A stretch of DNA of 64,000 nt from Cryptomeria japonica (lineage: Eukaryota > Streptophyta > Pinopsida > Cupressales > Cupressaceae): assembly GCF_030272615.1 (NCBI RefSeq), contig NW_026729275.1, forward strand, positions 1 to 64,000, given 5' to 3'. This document shows positions 21,840 through 35,439 of the stretch, in pieces (the stretch's first letter is position 1; every line of letters begins with the position of its first letter). Made by a program: the position numbers and the translations under genes. Under the pieces are notes generated by a model. That model did not search any database, was not told the DNA's origin, and saw only the letters and a program-made list of their open reading frames with translations.

Positions 21840-24800
21840 TATTCACTAAAGAGCTATTTTATAGCTCGTATATTTATTTTACAGTTATTTTATTTACTCT
21901 TATTCACTTAATAGCTATTATATGATTATAGTTTTAATTTTTATTATTTCTAATGCCACCTTTTAAAGTTTTTTAGTTCAATTGATTGAGCATAATTGGT
22001 AACATGAGGAAATAGTATATTCCTTGATTGTCCAATATCTATAATAATTAATTATTAATTAATAATTGATTACTATTATTAATTATTTATTTAATAATAT
22101 TATTATTGATTGCTTATTAATAATACTAATTATCTTCAAAATATTATTATTTAAAAATAAACAAACAAAAAAATTATTTTTAATGCTATTAATTATCTAT
22201 AACTATTCTTTCCCATTCACGAGATTTTTAATCCTAGTTACGTATAGAATCGAGCCCTATTATTCTATTATACATCCTTCATATGATCACTCACAAGTAA
22301 CATGAATCATGGGTCAACCAAGTAAATAAAAATTGAATTATGATGATGCATTTGAGGAAACCCAAGACCGTTTGCTGCTAGATGTGTTATAAACCCAAGA
22401 CGGTCGCTGCTACGTGTTATTTGGGATTCTTCAAGAAAGGTGATCGAAGTGAAAAAAAAAAATTAAAGTAAGAAACTAAAAACAAAGTAGAGGCTCACGC
22501 ACTACCTGTCTTATATTTGAATAAATCATATAACCTTAATAATATTATTATCAAATTTGACTCAATTTTGGTGACTCTCTATTTGAGATATAGGCATTAA
22601 ACAAACTAGAAAATAATAAACCTAAGGGATGTTTTGATTATCTTAAATAATATTTCTATCTATTTAATTAAACATTGATATAGGGAAGTGTAGTGTCGTA
22701 AATCATATATGCATACAATTTCATATTCATTTGGGCCTCACTTTGGTGTTTTTGATCAGATCAAAAGGACCCATATTTGAATCCTTTAATGATAAAAAAA
22801 TATTGAGTGGGAATTAATTTTTTATGTTGGCCTTCTTCTTAATTTTTTACACATTTCATTACAATAGGTATAAAATCAATTCTTATCACCTCATTCTAAA
22901 CATCTTCCCACAAGTTTCCAATTGAATTCCTCAAGAGAAGATTCAAATTCAAGTGAGAAAGTAGTCAAGCATCATTAGAGTATTGAATGAGAGGTCAAAT
23001 ATTTAAATTTCAAGAATTCAAGATGACATCCATGACCACGTTCTTATGAAAACATTCATGAATTTATGTGGCAACATCAACCTTTTCATCAAGACTTCAA
23101 GGAAAGGGAAATTTAAAAAGGTATAACATTTCAATCAAGCATTTTCAATTTCAGATCTAGCATCTACCCCATAAAATAATACCATCTTTTTCTATTTCAA
23201 TTTATCATAAGCATTTAATTCGAAACCTAGGATTTGATCTAGGCAAACCACTATCAACCCAACAAAAAAATTCCTCCTATGTGTGTAAGTGACATATTCT
23301 AGAGAGAACATATACAGATCCAAAAAAACAAAATTAATACATGTAGGACTAGATTTCACAGAAGTCAAAAAGGTATGACAAGGTCACCTAGTCTCAAAGT
23401 TTGAAACTTTTTCATTGAAATTTTAGTAAGATATTCAAAGTGACATCGTGATCCTAAACTATTTTTGATATATACATCCAACACATTTGGAACAAGGTTG
23501 CCTAGCCCCATTATATGTATTTTTTATTTTACATTTAAGACATAGATTCCTCTTTGCATTCCATTTCTTGACCTATACTTGATGTTGCATATCTAAATTA
23601 TTAAATTGTATGCTCATGTTGATTATTTTCAATTTTGCATCATTAGCCCTAGTTCTCGCATTTAATAATTTCATATCCAATTACAACTTCATATTGTAAG
23701 ACATTGAGTTATAAAAAACTTTGTATTGAGAGCTATCATTGCCAAGCTCAAAGACAATCATATACCATATTCCATAGATGTAGAGATCTAGACATAATAT
23801 TGTGTGCAACAGTTAGCATCTAATTTTGTCAAAAGTTATATTGAGTTAGCTAACTTGGATGAAAACAAACAGAAAAGGAATGGCAATTAAAATTTAGTAA
23901 AGATTGATCTTTGAGTGGTTAATGGCTCAATCGAAGAAAATATCACCAAGATATGAATGTTAACCTCTATTTTAGGATAGATGTAAGCTATCAAGTAAAA
24001 TAAATTTAAAATTATATCTGAAAAGGTTTGATAGAATTGAAAGATAGATATTATAAGAAAATTAAATTTGGGAACAAGTAAAATTTTACTTATATTTAGA
24101 GTTTCTCAACACTCATCTCACTAGATGAAAGGAAATTGGGAGGTATGTTTATAAAGGTATGTTTGAATTTATTTTACAACAAATATATTGATCCATAGTG
24201 TGGTATAAGAATTTATAAAGGTTTTTTCAAAAATCAAGAGTGTAATCCTTTGAAGTTATTTAGATCTTTTGGAGAAATAAGGTTATTCAAATTGAAAAAT
24301 TAGTTCCAATTGCTAAATTTCAAGGGTGTGATTTTTTGAAAAGAAAAATATAGATACAATTAATTTTAATTGGAAATATCTAAGGGATATTGTAAGCGAA
24401 ATTGTTAAAAAAACACAAGATGTAGATGAAGTAACAAAATGGATGGATAAAGAAATACATAGAGCATTGGAGCCGAAATGGAGCTAAGGTTTCATGAGGT
24501 TGCAGAGGACTCTGAAAAGGGGGATGGAGATAGAGAGGTTGATGGCCTAGCGTTCTTATATTCTACCCTATTCCTATATAGGGTCTTGGTGTTGGTGACT
24601 GGACTTATCAAATTGTGTTGGTTCATTGGGTTGCTTTGGTGTTTGGTGTTTTTGCCTTTACTTGGTGGGGTTTTTCTCTTCTACTAGTTTGTAGGCAAGC
24701 GCTGGTTTCCCCTTGGGTCTTGACTCTATTATATTGGGCTTGGGTAAGTGCAAGAACATGAGTCCCACTTAGGGGGAAGTCTGCGTATTGGGAAACACAT

Positions 24801-24900
24801 TGTTGTGAATGGGGCCCTATTTTTTTAAACAGGGACACATTTAGTTTCGAGCAACTGAGGCAAAATGAAACGGGGACCCAAGGAAAAAAATAACAAGCCC
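21840..24900. other. AT-rich intergenic, no gene seen
   Basis: Long AT-rich stretch. The few open frames are short, hydrophobic or low-complexity, and lack any recognisable motif. Nothing else is supported. Confidence 0.4.
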
Positions 24901-24911
24901 CCATTCCTTTG

Positions 24912-25038
24912 CAAAATGGGGGCCCGCTATGTAAAAGAAATGGACCCCAGTTTTCAAAAACACTTTTCCCCTTTTTTTTGAAAACGGAGGCCCGTTATTA
25001 AAAATAATGGAAAAAAAATAAAATGGGCCCCCATTTTG
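24912..25038. repeat. Nested inverted repeat (foldback)
   Basis: A perfect 14-bp inverted repeat CAAAATGGGGGCCC (24912-24925) / GGGCCCCCATTTTG (25025-25038) encloses a second inverted repeat GTTTTCAAAAA (24950-24960) / TTTTTGAAAAC (24975-24985). The surrounding 24800-25045 is unusually rich in GGGGCCC/GGCCC words for this AT-rich region. Confidence 0.6.
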
Positions 25039-25049
25039 TGAAAGTTGAC

Positions 25050-27560
25050 CCTACAGCCTGCCTCTTGCCTCGGGTTTAGGTCTGGGATAGGCATGTAATG
25101 CCCAGAGCTTAGACTTGGACCTGCAACTTCGAACTTCGATCAATGAAAGCACAAATAAGGACTTCTGCAATATTTTACATGCATGTTATTATATATTCTT
25201 TTTCACGAAAATAAAACCCATTTCATATTATACTGTGTAGATTTTGAATATGTAATTTTTTATTAAAATTTTAATTATTTTCTCTATTTTCATTTAATTT
25301 ATACTGAATCTAGTCCATAAACTTGAAATATCAACTAATTTTGTTTATTTAACAACTTTTTTGTTTTAATTTTTTTTCAAAAAAACAATTATATGTCATC
25401 AATCTACACAAAATTATTTTCTATTGAAAAATAAATAAATTTAAAATGATAAGTTTAGGTGAAATAATGTGGGTCGTACACATCAAGTTTTTAAAACAAT
25501 AATTAGGGCCAATAAAACATTAATAAAAAATAAAATATTACAAAAAAATATGATCTTCAATCTTGATTGTGTTATGAATCATTTCCCAAAATGGTTTGAA
25601 AAAAAAAATTACTTGTGTCAAAAAGTGTGTGTCCTATAGGTGCATGGTATGGTCCTAAAACATGCATTTTTAAAAAAGTGGTTTTTAGAAATCCATTTTG
25701 AAAATCAATTTCTATTATTTGGGTACTAAAATAAATTACATGTTTGGAAAGTAGACTCAGAGGGCTATATTTTTTATTAATGACATTTTCCAAGATTCAA
25801 TCTCTAAGTGCTTCAAATTTTTAGCTCAAATGTGGCAAAATCAGAAAATTATGGAAAACATTTCCACTTTTTGGCCAAAAAGTGGACTTAGCTTCTTGCA
25901 CTGACCCGCTTTGTTCTTCCTTTTTCTCGCCCATGTGATGTTCCCTCCTATGGGGGTGTGCGATGCTCTGAATCTTCATCTGGGTATTGCCCCTTCTCCT
26001 TTGTGGGGCCTTTGTTGGTGTGCGACAATTGCAAACCCTCTTGTATGTGATCTATTTGGTGAAAGTTAGGTTGTGCTGACCTATTAGTACTCTAGTTCCT
26101 TTTGAAGTGTATTTGTCTGGAAGACCTCTATTTGGCCTGTCTTGGGCATTCTACTTCCTTACAAGACTATTGATCACCTCAAGCATGTTGTGCACCCTAT
26201 GTAGGGTTCATGGTTTTTTGACATTAATCTCTCCTTTTGCTTGTCTCAAATACGCTTTGGTATGGTGTTGGACTCTACTATACATTAAGTTGTTCAACTA
26301 CTATTTCCTAGTAGTGAGTTGCCCTACTCCTTGGGGGTTTGCGGCTTGTATGGATAATGGTCGAGTCGCTTGCATAGTCTTGGCCTTGCCTGTAGTTTTT
26401 ATTCCCAACTCTCACTGGAGGGATGCATTATTGGAATGCTATAGAGGTTTGTATTCCTTTGTGGATTTTTATCGCTTCTCTTTTGCTTGCTTGATCGAGA
26501 TGCTAGTGTTTTTCTCTTCCCTCTCTTATGCTTCTTGAGATTTTGTGAGTTCCTGCATCTCCTCTCTATTTGTGGGTGGGTAAGACTTATGATTGTGAGG
26601 CTTTCTCAGTGTACTATGTCCTTTAGGTTGCTATGTTGCATTGAGTGTTTTTAGTTTGGCAGCCTACTATGGGTATGCCCTATTTTTTGTGGTGTAAGTG
26701 CTAGGCTTCCATTTTTGTGTGATGCTTCAAACTCTTATGTTCAGTGTTGGTGGTCCTATGGAGGGGGAATTTCATACTATAGCGGGTGGTGTCCTTTTCT
26801 GCTTCGATTTTCTTCAAATGGGTAGCTTATTCCTTTCTTTTGTTTGTCTATCTCTTAGTCCTCCTTTCTTGTTTGGATTGGTTTTTGAATGTGTCTATTT
26901 ATCTACTCCTTTTGATGACCCTTAGAGGGGGGCCTTGAAGTTGCAATGCTCATAAAGGTTTCTTTTTATGTTGGGGATTTGTGAGGCTAGTTACTATGGG
27001 GGCACCTTACTAGAAGGGCTCTATTTTTTGTGTGTTTTCTATAGTGCTAGATTCTTGAAAAAAAAAGGTTATTTTTATTTTTGAGGGCTTCTACTTCTAC
27101 CCCTTTCCCCCCTTATCACTTGTGCCTTTTTGGTTTTTTCTCTAGATCTCTTGCTTGCAAAAAGTTTTGGGATCTTTGCTTCTCTGTTGTTTTTGCTAGG
27201 GCCTCTCCCTAGGTTCTCTTCCTTTCTGAGATATTATTCCTAAGTTCTTATGTGATTAGGTGGCTTATTGAGGTGCCTCTAAGCATTTTTGGGCTAGTCC
27301 ATTTGAGTATGTTTTATGTTTTACAGATATGGCTAGGTGTTCCTCTAAGGTTGCAAGATGCCTTCTAAAACTTGTTTTTAGGTTTTAGTTTTCATGACTA
27401 TTCTATCATTGTAAGGGTTTTTGTTTGGGTTAATGTTCGGGGTGCTCTCCAGAACCCCTTTGTTCTAAGAATGAAAGCTTGTTGAGGGTTCGAGACCCTT
27501 ATTCTTGTTAGTTGGGTGCTCTAGTCAAAATCCCTATTTTTAAAAAAAAAATGGTGTCAT
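25050..27560 (+). other. T-rich stretch, probable retroposon debris with poly(A) end
   Basis: No recognisable protein. From about 25900 the plus strand becomes strongly T- and G/T-rich, with long but low-complexity Phe/Leu/Cys-rich frames (for example 26107-26538) that match nothing I know. A run of A at 27540-27551 may be a retroposon tail. Confidence 0.3.
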
Positions 27561-30288
27561 CATTTTTGGGTGTTTGGTTGTCTCACTGCTTGTGAGTTCC
27601 TCCTAGTTATATTAAGGGGTATGGTCCCTCTCTCGCTTTTAATAATCAGAATAAAATGGATCGATAAAGATTGTAGGGTCATAGCATCTGTTGATCTTAG
27701 TTTATCTAATAGATATTTATATCATATTGACATAACAATGATATCAAAGAAAATCTAAGAGAGGCATAGTTATTTATTTGGTTTATAGGCTTCAAGTGCT
27801 AAAATGTTGATAAATAAATAGAAGTTTAGTTTGAAGATGAAAGAGGGAGATAATATTGTTGAACATAGTATATTTTGTTTCCTACAATCACCTTGCAAGT
27901 TTAAACTCTATAGTCGGTGATGATAATTCTAAAATAATCTTACTAAGTAGTATGTCTTCAAATTTTTATCATATTATTTTTACATTAAACAAATAAATCC
28001 TAGATTGAAAATTGTGATGTCATCTTTGATTGATGAAGAAAGTATGAGTTAAAAATAATAATTCAATTAATTAGAAAAATTCTTTGTTATTAAGAAGAAG
28101 CCTAAAATTTCAACAATAATGCTATTATTTTTTAAAAAGTGGTCATTTTTAAACAAATTGTATTCAATGGGCTAAAGATATCATCATTGGTAAGTTGAAT
28201 AAGATAAAGCTATCACTAAAACTAACGGTGAAAAACAATATTGTGACAATGCATCTACAAAATATTGACCATGCCATGATATTGATGAGGATTATATTCT
28301 TTACAAATTAAATCAAGGTCCAACTAAATATTGGAGGAAATAGAGGGAGGAGGACATCTATCATCTTGATCTAGCTTCTCACTAAGGGATGATTTATTTC
28401 ATGGGAAGCACCTTTCATATTAGTATCCCTAAAGAAAAGAGGAGGCTTGGAATTATTTGTGTCCCTTCAAGAAGGGAAAGACAAATTTTTATGAGTGCAT
28501 TTAATGTATTCATGTTTGGTTGACGTTTTGTATGCTAAAGGAGGGATTATTTCCATGATAATAAAAGAGGGATATGACACACTTAAAGGAGATGTGGACT
28601 CTAAGAGGAGATTTGTTCTCTCATGTCTATCACTAGAGGAGGTCTTTTGACACATTCAAAGGAGATGTGGACTTTTACTAGAAAGTTATGTCTCTTTGTG
28701 AAAGAATGTTAGGGACAACTTATTTTCTTTCATGTTGTGCAAATTATTGTAGGATCTATAGTCACACAATTAGTTGGTGAAGTCAACCTAATATCTTGGG
28801 TAAACAAGGAGGAGAGGTGAATATTCTTCATAAAATTATCAAGAAGGTTTGTGTGCAACTATTGCAATGTTTCGCCCATGTTCATATTAATATAATAAGT
28901 GGGGCATGTTATATTATTACATTATTAATTGTTTCTTGGTTGATTATCATGGTTATTTAACAGTTTTTGGTTTTTATTTTGTTTAATCAAATACACCACC
29001 CATTTAAAGGCATGTATTTGAATCAATATACATCAAGTATTTTGTGTTCTTCTTTAAAAGTGTATTTACTTCATAAATTTTACTTCCCTCAATTTTTAGA
29101 GACATACTATCCCACATTGTTTATACTTTCACACCTCTTATTGGTTTACTTGATATATACTTTCCTCTTTCTCTCATATGAACATTTCATGTCATCTAAT
29201 CTTATAATAGTATATTTCTCATGTGTATTTTTAATAGTATATATAGTCCAATGAAATATGCATGTGTATTTGTGGATCCCTTTCATACACATCTATGCAT
29301 TCTACTATATAGTATAGTGGTTGTACATTAGCATCCCCTATTGGTATATTTTATGCACATTTTTGATACCTTGGACATGATAAACTTACATGGATAGATA
29401 TCCACTTAGGTTACCTGACTTTTATTCTCTCTAATTTACTATTCGCTATTGGCCCCATCATAGTCATAGATCTATCTTTATCTACTTTACATAATTTTAT
29501 ATTATTTCCACAACTTCCATAATACAACATTTTTCTTCTCAAACGTAACAATTACATTAACAAGGAAATATTATTCACATAAGAGTTATGTAGTTCAATG
29601 CAATCTTACTCAATTTTTTGAACTTTTTCTTGGACACTGTTGGCAATGCAACAATCTTACCCAAGAGAATGACCATGTATCTTTGAAACCATTCTTTTAT
29701 AATTTATTAATTAATATATTTAGTTGAGGTATATATTATTATGGATATTTATTGTTAGAATTTGTTTAAAAAGGGTTTACATATTGATATAATAAAGTGT
29801 TGCCTCTATAAATATTTTAATAAGATAACATATCTTTCACAATTCATCTAGGTTTTTGTCCTAGGACTTTAATGCCTGGGATGTTTCATATAGATGTAAG
29901 TGTCACAAATTCCTTTGGTTGATAGAGTAGAAATTTATTAAAATATAGTGAAAAACTAACAAAAAAATTTTTGTAGTAATATTCTATATGATTGTAGATA
30001 GTCTATCTATTAATTATAAATTTTATCATTATAATTATAAAAAATTTAAAAAGAAAGTCTTGTAATGAACTAAAGGATCAATTTATAATACATTTCCGAG
30101 CACTTTTTGAAATCTAAAATTATAATTTTTTATTTATTTTTATTTCTATTTTAAACTTGGAATCTCATTGTAAATTTAAGTCATTTATTATGTGAGAGGC
30201 ATCTACAACTAGTATACTTATATTTTAAAAAATCTATGTAAAATTCGCTGAGAGATATCTAATTTCAAAATATTTAAGATTCATAAAA
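27560..30288. other. AT-rich intergenic, no gene seen
   Basis: No supported gene, tRNA or clear element in this stretch. One T-rich frame at 28967-29254 is hydrophobic low complexity and is not accepted as a gene. Confidence 0.4.
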
Positions 30289-30725
30289 ATGAATAAATCA
30301 TTTTACCTTCTATGTGACAAATGAGAGCTATGCAAGAAAAATACTTGCATCAATCAAAAGATTCACTATAAATATGTTATTAGAGGAGTTATGCAAGACG
30401 ATCAAAATAACCAACCAAATGCCTTATAAATCATCATATTGATAGAAGAAAATATTTTTACATATAGCATTTTCGAATAGAAATCTCACATAGTATCCCA
30501 GAATTCATAAACAATGAATAAATCACCATACCTTCTATTTGACAAGTGAGAACTATGCAAGAAAAAAATTGCAACAATTTATAGAATCACTATAAATATA
30601 TTATTATAGGTATGTTGCAAGAAGATAAGAACAATTCAACACATGCATTATAAATCATCAAATTGATAGAAGAAAATGTATTTACATATAACAATTTTAA
30701 TGAAAACCTTAGATAATATCCCACA
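30289..30725. repeat. Two-copy tandem repeat, period about 223 bp
   Basis: TGAATAAATCA-TACCTTCTATxTGACAA at 30289 recurs at 30513. The similarity continues through ATAAATCATCA-ATTGATAGAAGAAAAT in both units. By eye identity is about 80-85%. Confidence 0.65.
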
Positions 30726-30852
30726 CTAATCCTACCAAAAAAATATTATTTCTCTTATATCATAATATAAGTCAAACAAAATTGATAAATATTTCTAAAA
30801 TGTGTAAAATGTTTGTAAAAATAAAAAGTATTGAAAATCAAATACAAAGTAA

Positions 30853-31790
30853 CTATAGTAATAACACTTCATTGTAATGGTGTAAACCCATTGCAAATTC
30901 TTCAGTGATGAGAATAGTATTACGACCTTTGTTTTCATAGTGATCATGATATACTTCTTTCAACATAGCTGGAAATCCAGCCACTATTGTATATGCCTCA
31001 TGAGTTTTCCTTGCAACATCTTCCATTTCCAATATTTCGAGTTCTTCGACATCATCTATCATTAAGGCAGTGTTTTCAATTTCCTTGACGATTTTGTCTC
31101 AATACTCTAAAATGGTTCTTGCACATTTGTCGATAGGGGTTTCGACAAAATTATTAGAGTTTACAGAAGCATGAGGACTCTCAACAATGATTTCTGATTC
31201 ATTCTGTGAAGCATCCATAGTTTCAACTTTTTGCTAAAAATTAAAAAAAAACAATAAAACTAAGATTAGTATTAAGGTACAATGAGAATAAAATAATTCA
31301 TAATTTGAAATAAAATAAAATTATAAAAAAATAATATTAAGTAATACAAATTGTACATGAAATAAATAATGAAAATACCTAATAGTCATTGGAAAAATTC
31401 AACCATTAAAATATGATATTAGATGGCTTACTATGTTGAGATGTCACCAAAATCATATGAAATACCACAAAAATTATAAAATCATAAGCAAATGACGTGA
31501 CAATAAAAAAATTAATCTTTCTATAGAAATAAATTGTTGTTAAATGCATATGGTGGTATGGAATATAGAAATAAATTTAAAAAAAAGATGAGAATGTAAT
31601 AAATTAGAATTTATTAAAAACCAAAATTTCTAAAAATAAAATAGATTATTGTTATAAATTAGAATTTACAATATATTTTAAAAATTATTTCACAAAAAAA
31701 AAATTATTGTAAAAAATAGCATACTAACCTGGAAGACAAATTCTCCTGAAAATGTGAAAGTGTTTGCTTGGTGAACAAAAATTTTAATGC
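30853..31790 (-). pseudogene. Candidate two-exon gene or recent pseudogene, product unknown
   Basis: Minus strand. Exon 31233-30853 has a strong acceptor (T-rich tract then AG at 31235-31234) and ends in a TAG at 30855-30853. Upstream, a 62-nt exon (31790-31729) has an acceptor TTGTGTAG and a donor CAG|GTTAGT. Joined, the two exons share one reading frame, from ...FSGEFVFQ into QKVETMDASQNESE and on to ...HHYNEVLLL. The C-terminal part is acidic (DDVEELEILEMEDV), then contains AYTIVAGFPAMLKEVYHDHY. One in-frame TGA (near 31101) breaks the frame unless it is an error. I recognise no domain. Upstream exons were not found. Confidence 0.4.
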
Positions 31791-31799
31791 CTACACAAC

Positions 31800-32500
31800 A
31801 TTAAATTAACAAATCTATATCAATATACATTTAATTAAGTGCACCCTATAGTTTTAGAGTTTCATATTAGAATAATGTTCTATCTTTTTATTTGAAATAT
31901 AATATTCATCTTCAAATTTGAAAGAAAAAGATGTAACTAATAGTAAATTTAGAAAGTAAAATATGAAACAAAATGAAAAGTTTCTATTTTGAACAAATTC
32001 TATCTAAATTAACATTTCTTTTAAAATTTAATATTCTAAATTTATTCTATGATATGCAACTTTCTAATTTGAAAAATATTATATTTCCTATAAATTACAC
32101 CTGTGTAAAAGAAAATGTAAGAAAAATAAGTGCTTCTCATCCATAGCTGTAGTAACAAGTTATAAAGGAAAACAAAAAACTTTCAAACAATGGTCCATAA
32201 TTTATTAAAAAACAGAGTCTAGATATTAGAGAGCATATATAATATGGATTCTACCTAAAAAGCATTAAAAATTAAATTCTGATTCTGCACTGTGCTGATA
32301 ATGTTTTTAATTCACCTCCCTTAACAAATATTTTATTAAATTCAATTTTTTTCTTAGTTATATAGTGGATCTCTAATGGCCAACTATGACTGGAATTTAA
32401 CAATTTAATAAATTATTCTGAGAAGCTCATCAGAATTGTTAAAATTTTCAAAATCTCATGGGCTGGTGACAATTATCAAATTTTAAATAAATTACTATCA
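31800..32500. other. AT-rich intergenic, no gene seen
   Basis: Nothing supported between the candidate gene on the left and the glutamate decarboxylase fragment on the right. Confidence 0.4.
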
Positions 32501-32983
32501 AATGCCAGGATTCTGACAAAAAATATGGAAAGAACGGAGAAATTTAAAATATTATCCAAAGACATGGGGGTTCCTATAGTGGCCTTCTCCTTCTCGCTCA
32601 AGGACAACACTGAGCACGATGAATATGAAATATCAGATCATCTAAGAAAATATGGATGGATTGTTTGAGCCTATACAATGGCTCCAGATGCTCAGCACAT
32701 TACACTTCTGCGTGTTGTGGTGAGAGAGGACTTCAACCGAACGCTGGCAGAGCGCCTGGCTGCAGATGTTGACAGAGTATCGAAGGAATTGGAAGAGTTT
32801 CCTCCTAAGATAATTCATGCAGTTCAAGGCTTAGCCATTAGTGAAGAAGATAAAAAGGGGTAGCAGGCAAAAGAAGCTATCACAGAGTCGAATGGTGGTG
32901 ATAGCCATAGTCACAGGCGAAGAAAGGGATGCCATGCCCGCCATCCTCAAAACTCTAGGGACAAAACAAAGGGCATCTGCTAA
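32501..32983 (+). pseudogene. Glutamate decarboxylase C-terminal fragment (pseudogene)
   Basis: One plus-strand frame encodes the C-terminal part of plant glutamate decarboxylase, the PLP enzyme that makes GABA from glutamate in the cytosol. Visible landmarks: GVPIVAFSFSLKD (32570-32605), [25 protein letters not shown] (32671-32700), [17 protein letters not shown] (32708-32760), a helix ending in HAVQGL, and a basic tail ending KTKGIC followed by TAA (32981). That matches the calmodulin-binding C-terminus of the family. Two in-frame stops break it: TGA at 32668, where the family has Pro, and TAG at 32861. The N-terminal two thirds, including the PLP lysine, are absent upstream. It probably represents the last exon of a dead gene. 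Confidence 0.8.
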
Positions 32984-34030
32984 AACATTTGTTAGTCCTC
33001 TTATATGTTCTTATTTTCATGGGGTCCTTTGTGTTTGCTGAATAAATGTTTCCTATTACTGTAAACTAAATGCGTGTGTTTTCATTTCTTTGAAGTTTTG
33101 TAGGGGTGCAAAGTTTTTCAATGCATTTTTAAACATGTTAATATGTAGGAGTGCGCAATTTTACTGTTGGTCAGTAGCTGTGAATCATGATTTTTTCATC
33201 CTATATTGAATCAGCTTTGCAGTTTTACTGTTGGTCAGAGAAGAAGAAGAAGCAACAGCAGTTGGGAGGTTTGGCATAGTTAAGCTTGCAAAGGTCTCTA
33301 GTTTGAAACCCAGCAACACCAGTAGACTCTAGGAACAACAAAAGCCAAAGTTCACCGGTTCAAGACTCGACAAGACTAGAACCAAGGGCGTGTGAGATTT
33401 GTACCCAAGCAGATTGAAAAACAAACATAAACAAAGAATAATGATGTTTACGTTTCCAGCTCGAAATGGGAGAATCAAAAGCTTCTTCACAATATTGATG
33501 AGGCATTTGTGTTCGGATCAGAATGAAGCTTTTGTCACAGTGGGTGCGTGACTGAGGTAAGTGTTTTCATTGAGATAAATAAGTTTTTCTTTCTTTTTTT
33601 ATATTCAAATTATTCTAAGTACGTAAAATCACATGATATGATTGGATTAGATTGGAATGAATGTGACTTGTTATCTTGCATGTTTTTAATGGAATTTAAA
33701 GAGAACCCATTAAAGTAGCTCAGAGCTCATCCCAAATAAGATGGAATAAATTTTCACGGTCATTACACCACTTTCTCGAGCCACTTTTAAAATATGGGTC
33801 AACCATGTCATTTTCCCTGCATGATACAGATTATAGAGATGTGATTTTCAACCAAAAAAATTTCGTACGGAAATTTCAGTCATATTTTTATGAATACGTG
33901 TCAGTGTTTCTATTTAGAAGAGCATAATTCATCTTTGAGAAAGTGCTTTACTGCGCCACAAGTCTTTTAAAGCCAAAATAACCTTGATGAACTGTACAAA
34001 TGGAAGAGCTTCTCAACAAAATCCAGAGAA

Positions 34031-34040
34031 CTATAAAAAG
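34031..34040 (+). promoter_or_regulatory. TATA box
   Basis: CTATAAAAAG, a good plant TATA box, followed by a short GC-rich stretch. It lies 230 bases before the ATG at 34261, which would give a leader of about 200 nt. Use is inferred. Confidence 0.4.
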
Positions 34041-34260
34041 CGCGGAAAGCTTCTTCTTTCTGAATAAAGCGTTTTTTCCTCGTATGTTAATGTTTTCTTT
34101 TAGGATGCCTTATAGTGTTGTGAGAGTTTTCTAAATAAATCAGTTTACAAACAAAATAATAGCAGATTTGGATACAGAGATTTTAGTTTTGCATGCACTG
34201 AAAATTCCCTTCTAAGCTTCTACAATATAGAGCATTTGAGAGAGTGCATATCTCTAGAAA

Positions 34261-34395
34261 ATGGAATTTTTAAATGGTCATCGAAACTTTTCAACTTTGC
34301 TAATAGTTATTGTGCTACTTGCCTCAGTTTTTGTGTTGATTGCACAATGGAGAACAAATTGTCTGTTCAAAGCACCTGGTAATGAACAAAGATAA
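34261..34395 (+). CDS. Putative short secreted or membrane-anchored peptide exon
   Basis: ATG at 34261 opens a 44-codon frame with a strongly hydrophobic stretch at residues 10-29 (FSTLLIVIVLLASVFVLIAQ), consistent with a signal peptide or anchor. A possible donor CCTG|GTAATG lies at 34378, so this may be a first exon rather than a complete ORF. It follows the TATA box at 34031. I recognise no family. Confidence 0.3.
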   Translation: MEFLNGHRNFSTLLIVIVLLASVFVLIAQWRTNCLFKAPGNEQR

Positions 34396-35439
34396 TATTA
34401 ACATATGCGATTTCTTTTTTCATTTGTACAAGACAATACAATAACATGCAAAATACCTGTAATGAGTCAATTGAATCTGAAGTTGGCAGAGATATTAGAT
34501 CATAACCGTATGTGTTTGCAATGCTGGTCCGTTAGAAACAAAACACATCAGAGATATACACAATAAACTGAATCACAATAAACTGAATATATGTTCACAC
34601 AAGGCAGAGGTAATGAAATTGGCCTACAAATAAACTGCCTGCAACATTTGTTATTGTTTTTGGTACAACTACTGAGGGCTTTTTTCGAAAACATATTCTG
34701 CCAACATAAAGAGATAAACAATTGAATGCAAGATGTTAACATTGACTAAATAACATCATGAATCAAATTGCCCATCAAAACCAAAGACAACTATAATATA
34801 TTATGTAGCAATAATATCAAAGTTGAACTTACAGACAAACAAATATAAGCAGATATTTCCTGAGCATATCTGTTGTAATCAATGAATTCCTATGTTTTAT
34901 GAAGAAATCAAATATGACGAAAATCTGTGTGTGGCATGCAAAAGTGGAAACCTATTGAATAAAAAAGAAAAGTTATTAACAGATCAACAGTTCAAATCCT
35001 CGATATGTTTGCCGTCATTTATGAGATAAATGTGTTACACATGAACTGCAATAAAGAATATTCTACAACATTACTGTGCTTCATTTCCATTAAAGCGAAT
35101 CAAATTTTAGGAGTTCTGTTAGGCCAGCGCGCCCATTAACCTCCCTGAACTCTCACGCCTTTAAGGCTATTCACTTATGAATTTATGAATGGAGATTTTT
35201 TAAGATTTCTAGGCAATATCTCATGTAAATATGAAATTCTCTCCGAACATGTTAATATTAAATTATTTTTATTCCATTGAACTTTGTCGGTCAAGTAATG
35301 TCTTCTCCTCTACGATACAACCAAAAAATTTCTTCAACCTTCGTGTGTAATTTGAAAATAGCAATAGGTGTTGTTTTTGAAATTTGTAAGTCTGTGAATA
35401 AGAAATAGTGATGAGAGCGACATGAGATAAAATTCTGCA

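Noticed and set aside
26107-26538. 143-codon open frame on the plus strand
   Set aside because: Phe/Leu/Cys-rich low-complexity translation of a T-rich strand, no recognisable domain, and similar frames occur throughout 25.9-27 kb.
33270-33420. Possible tRNA-derived SINE
   Set aside because: Box A-like TGGCATAGTTAAGC and box B-like AGTTTGAAACCC are present, but no element ends, tail or second copy could be found.
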